Assembly (NCBI GenBank): GCA_036503555.1
Contig: DASXWQ010000075.1
Span: 1-64,000 of the forward strand
DNA length: 64,000 nucleotides
Source of the DNA: Actinocatenispora sp036503555
GTDB taxonomy: Bacteria; Actinomycetota; Actinomycetes; Mycobacteriales; Micromonosporaceae
Reading direction: 5' to 3'
Positions 35,005 through 42,329 of this stretch are shown here, piece after piece; the stretch's first letter is position 1; each line of letters begins with the position of its first letter. Made by a program: the position numbers and the translations under genes. Below the pieces are notes generated by a model. The model did no database searches. It worked only from the letters and a program-made list of their open reading frames with translations, and was not told the origin of the DNA.

Positions 35005-35046
35005 GCCGGCCCGCGCCGCGACGTGTGGGTCGCGGCACGGGCCGGC
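35005..35046 (-). terminator. Terminator of the whiB7 operon
   Basis: Two 18-base arms pair at 17 of 18 positions around a GTGTGG loop. It lies between the last small ORF of the whiB7 transcript and the start of the PEBP lipoprotein gene on the same strand. Confidence 0.75.
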
Positions 35047-35126
35047 GGGAGGGGTACGCGGATCCGGTGCGAGCCTCGGCTCGGCGTACCGGTCGCGTAC
35101 CGGGGTTGAGGGTCCGGCGGCGCCGG

Positions 35127-35324
35127 TCAGCGGCCCTTGCGCGCACTGGCCGCGACCCGAAGGGCCGGCCGGTACGGCAGGGAACGCCAACGCGGCGCCC
35201 GGCGCATTCGTGCGCGCGCCAGGGCTTCGTACAACGTATACATCTCAAGGCTCCGGTTCGTCGTCTCGTTCATCTCGGTTCTCACTGTGGGGGTGGGCGG
35301 GCTGACCCGCGTGGACACGGACAT
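35127..35324 (-). CDS. Small protein encoded directly after whiB7
   Basis: A 65-residue basic protein. The ATG at 35324 shares a base with the whiB7 stop (TGATG), so it should be translationally coupled. The core reads MNETTNRSLEMYTLYEALARARMRRA: an amphipathic helix followed by a basic Arg-rich tail, unlike the Ala/Gly/Arg shadows typical of GC-rich DNA. An internal ATG at 35273 is an alternative start with a GAGAACCGAG upstream. I do not recognise a named family; its position implies it is induced together with WhiB7. Confidence 0.6.
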   Translation of the reverse strand: MSVSTRVSPPTPTVRTEMNETTNRSLEMYTLYEALARARMRRAPRWRSLPYRPALRVAASARKGR

Positions 35325-35680
35325 CAGGCCGCGGACGACCTGGCCGCCTCACGCAGGACGGCGTCGGTACGGGCCGCAACCTGGGCCCGCGCGACGGCGT
35401 CACGCGCGAGGTCTTCCTTGCGGGGCCGGCCCCGCGGCCGCTTCCGCGGCACGACGGCACCGTGCTCGAAGATCTCGCCGCCCCAGACGCCCCACGGCTC
35501 GTGCCGCTCCAGGGCGCCCGCAAGGCACTCGATCCGCAGCGGGCAGTCGCCGCACAGCGACTTCGCCACCTCAAGGTCCGCCGGGGTGTCGGCGAACCAG
35601 AGGTCGGCTTCGAAGCTCCGGCAGGGCAGGTCCACCCCGGTCTCGACGGTCGCGTCGAGCGGAGTCACAACCAGGCTCAT
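35324..35680 (-). CDS. whiB7: WhiB-family regulator WhiB7/WblC
   Basis: A 118-residue iron-sulfur regulator. The four cluster ligands are C20, C43, C46 and C52 (C-x22-C-x2-C-x5-C), followed by GVWGGE, the sigma-factor-binding turn. A C-terminal AT-hook, RPRGRPRKE (81-89), is the feature that separates WhiB7 from other WhiB proteins. With the primary sigma factor it activates intrinsic antibiotic-resistance genes when translation is blocked. GAGGTGA nine bases upstream sets the start. The leader shows a promoter, an upstream ORF and an intrinsic terminator, so it is probably controlled by attenuation and by itself. Confidence 0.92.
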   Translation of the reverse strand: MSLVVTPLDATVETGVDLPCRSFEADLWFADTPADLEVAKSLCGDCPLRIECLAGALERHEPWGVWGGEIFEHGAVVPRKRPRGRPRKEDLARDAVARAQVAARTDAVLREAARSSAA

Positions 35681-35730
35681 CGCCCGGTCACCTCGTTTCA
35701 CGCTCGTGGCTTGATCAACTTCTGGGGAAC

Positions 35731-35768
35731 AAAAAGGCCGCGGAACCCGGTGTGCGGGATCCGCGGCC
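35731..35768 (-). terminator. Attenuator-like intrinsic terminator in the whiB7 leader
   Basis: GGCCGCGG (35768-35761 on the transcribed strand) pairs with CCGCGGCC (35743-35736), with an inner CCC/GGG pair, and is followed by TTTTTGTT. It is one of the few hairpins in this window with a true T-run. It lies 23 bases past the stop of the leader ORF and 51 bases before whiB7, so most transcripts would stop here unless it is prevented from folding. Confidence 0.85.
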
Positions 35769-35791
35769 TCAAGGTGAGCCGGTTGGCCTGG

Positions 35792-36208
35792 TCAGGCCAG
35801 ATGTTCCGGTCTACCTCGAGGCGGGATACCGCGGGCACGAACCTTGGTCGCCATGACCAGGGCTGCGGCCGCAACTACACCGGTCCCCTGCTGCTGGTCG
35901 ATGCCCTCGACGCCGGCATCGACGGACTCGTGCGCCTCGTTGGAGACACTGAGCCCCTGGGTACGGAACTGAGAGACCGCATAGATCGGCTCGCTGGTTG
36001 CGAACCGGCCGGCGGCCGGAACGCCCTGGACGCACGTCGGCGCGTCGGTGCGGACGTCACTGCTGGCGGGGCCGCTGTCGATGGCGGTGAAGGACCGCTC
36101 GACCCACGACTCGACCGGAACGGGGAACCCGAACACCGGCACCGAGGACGCGGGCAGGACGATCGACAGCGGCATCGACGGTCGCTGATCGCGGTTGATG
36201 TTCTCCAC
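35792..36208 (-). CDS. 138-residue upstream ORF in the whiB7 leader
   Basis: The GTG at 36208 lies eight bases after GAGGAGG. Codon third positions are G or C at nearly all sites in the first three quarters, so it is a real gene. The product starts MENINRDQRPSMPLSIVLPASS and has no motif I recognise. The last ~30 codons become unusual: GTA, GTT, GCA, CGT, GGT, CGA and the very rare AGA, six codons before the TGA. The stop is 23 bases before the terminator. Mycobacterial and streptomycete whiB7/wblC leaders also contain an upstream ORF that senses slowed translation; this one is much longer than a typical leader peptide. Confidence 0.7.
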   Translation of the reverse strand: MENINRDQRPSMPLSIVLPASSVPVFGFPVPVESWVERSFTAIDSGPASSDVRTDAPTCVQGVPAAGRFATSEPIYAVSQFRTQGLSVSNEAHESVDAGVEGIDQQQGTGVVAAAALVMATKVRARGIPPRGRPEHLA

Positions 36209-36339
36209 TGTCGTCACCTCCTCGCGGCGTTCGGGACGCTGGCCATCGGGCTGCTCCCTGGGATCGGAATCCGACTCCGCCCCGGCGTCTTCCACGGTGA
36301 AACCCGCGGAAAAAGCTGGCGCGTCGTCCGGACCATGGC

Positions 36340-36369
36340 AGGCTATGCCGAGATCCGGTCGGGTGGCAA
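36340..36369 (-). promoter_or_regulatory. whiB7 promoter with AT-rich WhiB7 element
   Basis: Reading leftward, TTGCCA (36369-36364), an 18-base spacer, and TAGCCT (36345-36340). AAATT lies three bases upstream of the -35 (36377-36373), which is where WhiB7 AT-hook elements lie in known WhiB7-activated promoters. The start would be near 36333, leaving about 125 bases before the leader ORF. Confidence 0.6.
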
Positions 36370-36467
36370 TCGAATTTCCGAAGACGTTGTGGAAGTCTCC
36401 GAAAATCTCCGGCTGACCACCCCGGCACCGCTGTGACCAGCGGCAACGGCAAGCCTACGCCGTATGG

Positions 36468-38702
36468 TCAAGACCCGGCCGTCGGGTCGGCCGCCTCGTC
36501 CGGCTTCGCGCCGCCGATGAGCGCGAGGACGGCCGTGCCATACAGCCCGAGCTTGCGGGCGCCGATGCCGGGGATCTCGACCAGTCGCTCCGGCGAGTCG
36601 GGGCGCCGCTCGGCCAGCGCGGCGAGCGTCGCGTCGGTGAACACCACGTACGACGGGACCTTCTGCCCGCTCGCCACCCGGGAACGCCAGTCGCGGAGCC
36701 GTTCGTACAGCTCCTCGTCGATGTCGGAGGGGCACTCGGCGCAGCGGCCCAGCTTGCGGTCCGCGGCGGCGGTCAGCGTGACACCGCAGACCCGGCACGA
36801 CAGCACCGTCGTACGCCGGGTGCGGCGCGGGCCGGTCCCGGGCTGGGCGGACGGCCCGGACGGGGCGGCGCCGACCGTGGCGCCGGCGCTCGGCAGGAAA
36901 CGCGACGGGCGGCGGGGCCGGCCGTTGGGCGACCGGGCCTCCGGCCAGGACAGCCAGAGCTGCTCGCGGGCGCGGGTGATCCCCACGTACAGCAGGCGAC
37001 GCTCCTCCTCCACCTGCTCGTCGGTGCGGGCGAACATGACCGGCAGGTTGCCCTCCACCAGCCCGACCAGGAACACCGCGTCCCACTCCAGGCCCTTCGC
37101 CGCATGCAGCGACGCGAGCGTCACCCCGTCGACGGCCGGTACGTGCTGGGCCGCGGCGCGCCGCACCAGCTCGGCGTGGAACTCCAGCAGCGCCTCCGCG
37201 GCGCTGAGCTCCCCGTCCGGCGCGGGGTCCTCGTCCGACCGGCTCTCGGCGGACGGGCGGTGCTCGGCGGCGAGGCGGGCCAGCGCGGCCAGCGCCTCCC
37301 ACCGTTCCCGTACGGCGCCGCCGCTGGGCGGCATGTCCGGCGCCCAGCCGGTCGCGGCCAGCGCGTCGGTGACCGCGACGGGCAGCGGAGTGTCCGGCTC
37401 AACCCCGCGCGCCGCCGACCGGATCGCGACCATCGCCTGCCGTACCTCCGGCCGCTCGAAGAACCGCGCCGCGCCCTGCACCGTGTACGGCACGCCGGCC
37501 TCGGCCAGCGCCTCCTCGTACGCCTCGGACTGGGCGTTGGTGCGGAACAGCACGGCGATCTCGCGGGCCGGCAGCCCGGCGCCGACCAGCTCGGCGCAGC
37601 GGGCGGCGACCGCCGCCGCCTCCGCCGGCTCGTCCGGGAAGGCGCGGATCGTCGGCGCCGGGCCGGCCGGCCGCTGGCCGGTCAGCTCCAGCCGCAGCGC
37701 GGCCTGCGCGCCGCGCGCCCGCGCGATGACCTGGTTGGCGAGCCCCACCACCTGCGGCGTCGACCGGTAGTCGCGGACCAGCCGGACGACCACGGCGCCC
37801 GGATGCCGCCGGGCGAAGCCGATCAGGTGGTCGGCGGACGCGCCGGTGAACGAGTAGATCGTCTGGCTCGCGTCGCCGACCACGGTCAGGTCGTCCCGGC
37901 CGCCGAGCCAGGCCGCGAGCAGCCGCTGCTGCACCGGGTTGACGTCCTGGTACTCGTCGACCACGAAGTGCCGGTATTGGGAGCGGATCTGCTCCGCCAC
38001 GTCCGGGTGTTCCTCGATCGCCCAGACCGCCGACCGCAGCAGGTCCTCGAAGTCGATCGTGCCGGCGGCGCGCTTGAGCCGCTCGTACTCCTCGTAGACG
38101 AGGACCATGTCCTCGGGGCTGACGGAGATCTCCCGGCCGGCGCGCGCCGCGGCCACCGGGTACGCCGACGGCTCGATCAGGCTCGCCTTGGCCCACTCGA
38201 TCTCCCCGGCCAGGTCGCGGCCGAGCGTCTTGTCCGGTCGCAGCCGGGCGCGCGCCGCGGCCAGCCCGACCAGCCGCGCCTTGCTGGACATCACCTCGGG
38301 CAGCTCGCGCCCGCCGAGCAGCCGCGGCGCGAAGAACCGCAGCTGGCGCAGCGCCGCCGCGTGGAACGTCCGTGCCTGCACGCCGCCGGCGCCCAGCGCG
38401 CGCAGCCGCTCGCGCATCTCGCCCGCCGCCCGGGCCGTGAACGTCACCGCCAGCACGTGCTGCGGTCGCACCTGACCGGCCAGCACCCGGTACGCGATGC
38501 GGTGGGTGATGGCGCGCGTCTTGCCGGTGCCCGCGCCGGCGAGGATGCAGACCGGCCCGGCCGGCGCCGTCACGGCGGCCCGCTGGTCGGCGTCGAGACC
38601 GTGCAGCACCGCCGACGGCTCGCGCGACGCCGCGGACGCATGGCCGTCCGGCACGCTCGTCGCCTCCCCCGCTTCAGTCGGTTGCTGAGGTCTCCGCCAC
38701 AC
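36468..38702 (-). CDS. uvrD2: ATP-dependent DNA helicase UvrD2
   Basis: A 744-residue superfamily-1 3'-5' helicase. Walker A is GAGTGKT (56-62), motif II is VVDEYQDVNP, motif III GDASQTIYSFTGA and motif VI YVGITRARE. After the motor comes a tetracysteine module (CRVCG...CAECP, ~630-650) and a C-terminal HRDC domain (~670-740), the domain set that defines actinobacterial UvrD2. It acts in DNA repair and replication. The GTG at 38702 has no strong ribosome-binding site, so the true N-terminus may lie slightly downstream. It is divergent from mycoredoxin, as in mycobacteria. Confidence 0.9.
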   Translation of the reverse strand: MWRRPQQPTEAGEATSVPDGHASAASREPSAVLHGLDADQRAAVTAPAGPVCILAGAGTGKTRAITHRIAYRVLAGQVRPQHVLAVTFTARAAGEMRERLRALGAGGVQARTFHAAALRQLRFFAPRLLGGRELPEVMSSKARLVGLAAARARLRPDKTLGRDLAGEIEWAKASLIEPSAYPVAAARAGREISVSPEDMVLVYEEYERLKRAAGTIDFEDLLRSAVWAIEEHPDVAEQIRSQYRHFVVDEYQDVNPVQQRLLAAWLGGRDDLTVVGDASQTIYSFTGASADHLIGFARRHPGAVVVRLVRDYRSTPQVVGLANQVIARARGAQAALRLELTGQRPAGPAPTIRAFPDEPAEAAAVAARCAELVGAGLPAREIAVLFRTNAQSEAYEEALAEAGVPYTVQGAARFFERPEVRQAMVAIRSAARGVEPDTPLPVAVTDALAATGWAPDMPPSGGAVRERWEALAALARLAAEHRPSAESRSDEDPAPDGELSAAEALLEFHAELVRRAAAQHVPAVDGVTLASLHAAKGLEWDAVFLVGLVEGNLPVMFARTDEQVEEERRLLYVGITRAREQLWLSWPEARSPNGRPRRPSRFLPSAGATVGAAPSGPSAQPGTGPRRTRRTTVLSCRVCGVTLTAAADRKLGRCAECPSDIDEELYERLRDWRSRVASGQKVPSYVVFTDATLAALAERRPDSPERLVEIPGIGARKLGLYGTAVLALIGGAKPDEAADPTAGS

Positions 38703-38787
38703 CGGGATGTTCCCAGCCCGGTACGACGTTATCTCGGACAGGCGCGGTTACCGCGCGACGGCGACCCTTTCGAGGAGGCTCCCCCCG

Positions 38788-39048
38788 ATGAGTGGTACGG
38801 ACCAGTCCGTCACGATGTACTCGACCCCCTGGTGCGGCTACTGCCGCCGGCTGAAAAGCCAGTTCGACCGCGAGCAGATCGCGTACACGGTGGTCGACAT
38901 CGAGCAGGACCCGAAGGCGGCCGACTACGTCATGAGCGTGAACGGCGGCAACCAGACGGTCCCGACCATCCAGTTCTCGGACGGGTCCGCGCTCACCAAC
39001 CCGAGCATCGTCCAGGTACGCGAGAAGCTCGGCGCCCTGGTCGCCTGA
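38788..39048 (+). CDS. mrx1: Mycoredoxin (glutaredoxin-like, mycothiol-dependent)
   Basis: An 86-residue glutaredoxin-fold protein with active site W-C16-G-Y-C19. It also has the conserved NQTVPTIQF cis-proline segment and DGS...NPS motif of mycoredoxin-1, which reduces mycothiol mixed disulfides. GAGGAGG lies just upstream of the ATG at 38788. The divergent position next to uvrD2 matches mycobacteria. Confidence 0.9.
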   Translation: MSGTDQSVTMYSTPWCGYCRRLKSQFDREQIAYTVVDIEQDPKAADYVMSVNGGNQTVPTIQFSDGSALTNPSIVQVREKLGALVA

Positions 39049-39054
39049 GAGTCC

Positions 39055-39093
39055 ACGACGACGCCCCCGCCCACCCGGCGGGGGCGTCGTCGT
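39055..39093. terminator. Strong bidirectional terminator
   Basis: A perfect 17-bp stem (arms 39055-39071 and 39077-39093) with a 5-base loop separates the convergent mycoredoxin and MFS genes; the last arm base is the first base of the MFS stop codon. Confidence 0.85.
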
Positions 39094-40361
39094 CAGCCGA
39101 GGCCGGCGGGCTCGGCCTGGGCGGTGACCTCGGACAGGGGCCGCATCGTCCGGATCCCCTTGGCGGTGAGGGCCACGACGGCACCGATCGCGTACGCGGC
39201 GGTGAAGCCGAGCACCAGCCCGGTGGCGCCCACGTGGCGCACGAGCAGCCCGGCGACGAGCGGGGCGAGCGCGGTCAGGCTCATCACGACGGTCATCAGG
39301 GCGCTGTTGACGCGGCCGAGCATCCGGTCCGGCGTGATCGCGGTGAGGTAGCCGAACAGGCAGGCGTTGACCGCCGGCGACGCCAGCATCAGCACCGCCA
39401 TCGGTACGCCGGCGGCCGGGCTCGACGCGAGCGGCAGCACCGCGAGCAGCAGCGGCACCCCGACCAGGCACATCACGTGGATCAGCCGCGTGGCGCGGAC
39501 CCGGCGTACCAGGATGCCGGCGACGATCGCGCCGACCAGGGCGCCGATCCCGATCGCGGTCTCGACCAGGCCGATCAGCGGCGGGGGCGTGCCGTTCCGC
39601 TGGAGCAGCAGGATCAGGCCGAAGATCATGCCGTTGATGGCGAAGTTGATCCAGGCGCCGATGAGCAGCGTGGCCCGTAGGAACGGGTCGGTGACCAGGA
39701 ACCGCAGCCCCGCGGTCAGGTCGCGCAGCGGTGAGGTGGTGGGCGCGACGCGGTCGGACTCCTGGAACGGGCGGCGGATCGCGAGCAGCCCGACGATCGA
39801 CAACAGGTAGCTGACCGCGTCGGCGGCGAACGGTACGACCCGGCCGATCGAGAAGAGCAGGCCGCCGAGTGGCGGGCCGGCCAGGTTGACCCCGGCGTTG
39901 CGCGCCTCGTTGCGGGCGACGGCGACGGGCACCTGGTCCAGCGGTACGAGGTTGCGTATCGCGGACGGCTCCGCGCTCTGGAACGCCGCCGAACTGGCGC
40001 CCTCGACGACCGCGACGACGACGATCAGCGGCAGCGTGGCCCGGTCGAGCAGCACGGCGCCGCCGAGTACGACGAAGGCGGCGAACCGGATCGCGTCGCA
40101 GGCGAGCATCAGCCGGCGCCGCTCGACCCGGTCCACGAGTACGCCGGCAGGGATGCGCAGCGCGGTCTGCACCACGCGCACGGTCGTACCGACGGCGCCG
40201 GCGGCCACCGCGGAGCCGGTCACCGCGAGGATCAGCAGCGGGTACGCGAGCGAGGTCACCGCGCTGCCCAGGTCGGACAGCGACTGGCTGGTCCACAGCA
40301 GGGTGAAGTCGCGGTTGCGCCAGAGGCTGTCCGCCCTGAGCAGCGGTCCGCGCGGTCTCAC
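39093..40361 (-). CDS. MFS transporter (drug-efflux type)
   Basis: A 422-residue membrane protein with twelve predicted helices. The LVDRVERRRLMLACDAIRF segment after helix 2 is a MFS motif-A variant typical of the enterobactin-exporter/MefA-like drug-efflux branch. The GTG at 40361 overlaps the stop of the ArsR gene by four bases (GTGA). It forms a three-gene operon behind a MarR and an ArsR-type regulator, which suggests inducible efflux of a toxic compound. Confidence 0.85.
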   Translation of the reverse strand: MRPRGPLLRADSLWRNRDFTLLWTSQSLSDLGSAVTSLAYPLLILAVTGSAVAAGAVGTTVRVVQTALRIPAGVLVDRVERRRLMLACDAIRFAAFVVLGGAVLLDRATLPLIVVVAVVEGASSAAFQSAEPSAIRNLVPLDQVPVAVARNEARNAGVNLAGPPLGGLLFSIGRVVPFAADAVSYLLSIVGLLAIRRPFQESDRVAPTTSPLRDLTAGLRFLVTDPFLRATLLIGAWINFAINGMIFGLILLLQRNGTPPPLIGLVETAIGIGALVGAIVAGILVRRVRATRLIHVMCLVGVPLLLAVLPLASSPAAGVPMAVLMLASPAVNACLFGYLTAITPDRMLGRVNSALMTVVMSLTALAPLVAGLLVRHVGATGLVLGFTAAYAIGAVVALTAKGIRTMRPLSEVTAQAEPAGLG

Positions 40362-40969
40362 GGCTGGTCCTCGGACCAGGGTCTGGCCGGGATGGCCCAT
40401 GCCACGAACCGGATGGGCCGCGCGCCGTCCGGCCGTACGGACGGGTCGGTGAAGCGTTCGCCCTTTCCGGCGCGGCGCAGGATCAGCGCGACGATCTCGT
40501 CGTTCAGCTCGTGCATCTCGGCCGCGGTGAGCCAGAGGAACGTCTGGTCGAAGAACGCCGCGTCGTACCAGTCCTGCGGCTCGGACTCCTTGCGCCGCTG
40601 GTACGCCTCGTGTTCCTCGTACTCGCGCTGGTAGGTCAGGCCCGCCAGGGCCTGTTGGGCGGCCGCGGCCTCGCCCTCGGCACGCTCGCCCCAGGTCCGC
40701 TGTTCGAGCACGGGTTTCCAGGGGCGTTGCCGGCCGGTGCCGCCGCCGGCCTCCTCGACGTAGCCGTACTTCTGCAGTTGGCGCAGGTGCCAGGAGCAGT
40801 TCGCTGGGCTCTCGCCGACGCGCTCGGAGAGCTGGCTCGCGGTGAGCGGGCCGTCGAGGAACAGCTCCTCCATGATCGTGACCCGCAGCGGGTGGGCGAT
40901 CGCGCGCAGCTCGCGCGGGTCGCGCAGGTGGCGATGCGGCAGCGTACCGCCGGGTTCGTCCTCAGCCAT
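40358..40969 (-). CDS. ArsR-type helix-turn-helix regulator
   Basis: A 203-residue regulator with an N-terminal winged helix-turn-helix (LRAIAHPLRVTIMEELFLDGPLTASQLSERVGESPANCSWHLRQL) and a longer C-terminal acidic, aromatic domain without metal-binding cysteines, so it is not a metal sensor. It is tightly placed between the MarR gene (nine bases upstream) and the efflux pump. Confidence 0.85.
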   Translation of the reverse strand: MAEDEPGGTLPHRHLRDPRELRAIAHPLRVTIMEELFLDGPLTASQLSERVGESPANCSWHLRQLQKYGYVEEAGGGTGRQRPWKPVLEQRTWGERAEGEAAAAQQALAGLTYQREYEEHEAYQRRKESEPQDWYDAAFFDQTFLWLTAAEMHELNDEIVALILRRAGKGERFTDPSVRPDGARPIRFVAWAIPARPWSEDQP

Positions 40970-40978
40970 GCATGGAAG

Positions 40979-41446
40979 CTACTCTTTCGAAAGAGTCCCT
41001 TCAACCCCTTCCTCGTACCTCCGGAGCGTGTCCAGGAACGTCCGCCGCTCGGCCGGACTGAGCGGGCGCAGCGCGTGCCGCCAGGCACGGGCACCGACGG
41101 CGAGCCAGTCGTCGATCGCGGGACGGTGGTCGGCGGCGATGCTGACGATCGTGCGGCGCCGGTCGTCGTCGTCCTCGCGGCGGTCGAGGATGCCCTGCCG
41201 ACTCAGGTCGCCGACCATGAGGCTCACCGTCGCGGGCGCGACCTCCAGCCGCTTCGCCAGCTCGTTGACCGGCATCGGGCCGTCGAGCAGCAGCAGCGAC
41301 AGCAACGTCAGGTGGCGCGGCGCGAGCGTGAACGACGCCAGCGCCGCCGGCACCCGGATCCGCTTCGCCCGGCCCACGAGCCGCGGCATCAGCAGCAGCA
41401 TCTCGCGTACGCCGTCCTCCACGCCCACGCCGTCCCGCGTTGACAT
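40979..41446 (-). CDS. MarR-family transcriptional regulator
   Basis: A 155-residue MarR protein with winged helix MPVNELAKRLEVAPATVSLMVGDLSRQGILDRREDDDDRRR. AGGAGAG just before the ATG at 41446 rules out the longer start at 41458. It heads the marR-arsR-MFS operon and probably represses both this operon and the divergent reductase through the dyad at 41457-41487. Confidence 0.85.
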   Translation of the reverse strand: MSTRDGVGVEDGVREMLLLMPRLVGRAKRIRVPAALASFTLAPRHLTLLSLLLLDGPMPVNELAKRLEVAPATVSLMVGDLSRQGILDRREDDDDRRRTIVSIAADHRPAIDDWLAVGARAWRHALRPLSPAERRTFLDTLRRYEEGVEGTLSKE

Positions 41447-41456
41447 AGCTCTCCTC

Positions 41457-41487
41457 ACAAACTAGCTTTGCTTGCAAATGCGTTTGT
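41457..41487. promoter_or_regulatory. MarR-type operator dyad
   Basis: TTTGC-TT-GCAAA (41467-41478) is a perfect palindrome nested within an outer ACAAA (41457-41461) / TTTGT (41483-41487) pair with almost the same centre. It lies between the MarR start and the divergent gene and overlaps the MarR promoter region. Confidence 0.6.
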
Positions 41488-41525
41488 CCTCAAAGCAGTT
41501 CCAGGCTAGGGCAGCAGGAGGCGGC

Positions 41526-42329
41526 ATGGCCGACACGGCCGAGTTCAACCGCGGCGTGATCGCGGAGTTCCGGGCCAACGGCGGACACGTCGGCGGCATG
41601 TTCGCCGGCGCGGACCTGCTGCTGCTCACCACGACCGGCGCCCGCTCCGGCCGCGCCGTCACCAGCCCCGTCGGGTACCTCGCGGACGGCGCACGGCGGC
41701 TCGCGTTCGCCTCGAACGCCGGCCGCGACACCCACCCCGCCTGGTACCACAACCTGCTCGCGCACCCCGACGTCACCGTCGAGGTCGGCACCGAGCGGTA
41801 CGCGGCGGTCGCCGCACCGCTGCGCGGCGCGGAACGCGACCGGTGGTACGCGCGAGCCGCCCCCGCCTACGCCGACTACCAGCGCCGGACCACGCGGCGG
41901 ATCCCGGTCGTCGCGCTCTACCGCATCGACAGCGAACGGGGCCGCGCGCTCGCCACCCACCTCGTACGCGTGCACGCCGAGCTGCGCGCCCAGCTCACCG
42001 GCGCGGTCGCCAGCGCCGGGACGGGTGGGCTGCTCACCCACTGCCTGACGTTCTGTACCGCGCTCGGCGAGCACCACGGCAGCGAGGACGCCACGTTCCC
42101 GCGACTCGCGGCGGCCGTCGACGGACTCGGCCCCGTGCTCGACGCGCTGCGCGCCGAACACCGCGCCGTCGCCGCGACCCTCACCGAGGTACGCGCGCTC
42201 GCGGCGGACGGGGACGCCGAGGCCGCCGCGGAGCGTACCGCCGCGCTCGGCGTCGCGCTGGACGACCACTTCGGCCGCGAGGAACGCGAGCTGTTCCCCC
42301 GCCTTACTGCTCTGCCAGCCAGCTGGTGA
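41526..42329 (+). CDS. Deazaflavin-dependent reductase fused to a hemerythrin domain
   Basis: A 267-residue two-domain protein. Residues 1-~140 are a split-beta-barrel deazaflavin (F420)-dependent nitroreductase-like domain (LLLLTTTGARSGRAVTSPVGYL...DTHPAWYHNLLAHPDVTVEVG). Residues ~145-267 are a hemerythrin HHE-like four-helix bundle with likely iron ligands in THCLTFCTALGEHHGSEDATFPRL, EHRAV and DDHFGREERELFPRL. AGGAGG precedes the ATG. The fusion could couple F420H2-dependent reduction to oxygen, NO or oxidative sensing by a di-iron site. It is divergent from the MarR-led efflux operon; the last 26 bases overlap the end of nudC. Confidence 0.85.
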   Translation: MADTAEFNRGVIAEFRANGGHVGGMFAGADLLLLTTTGARSGRAVTSPVGYLADGARRLAFASNAGRDTHPAWYHNLLAHPDVTVEVGTERYAAVAAPLRGAERDRWYARAAPAYADYQRRTTRRIPVVALYRIDSERGRALATHLVRVHAELRAQLTGAVASAGTGGLLTHCLTFCTALGEHHGSEDATFPRLAAAVDGLGPVLDALRAEHRAVAATLTEVRALAADGDAEAAAERTAALGVALDDHFGREERELFPRLTALPASW

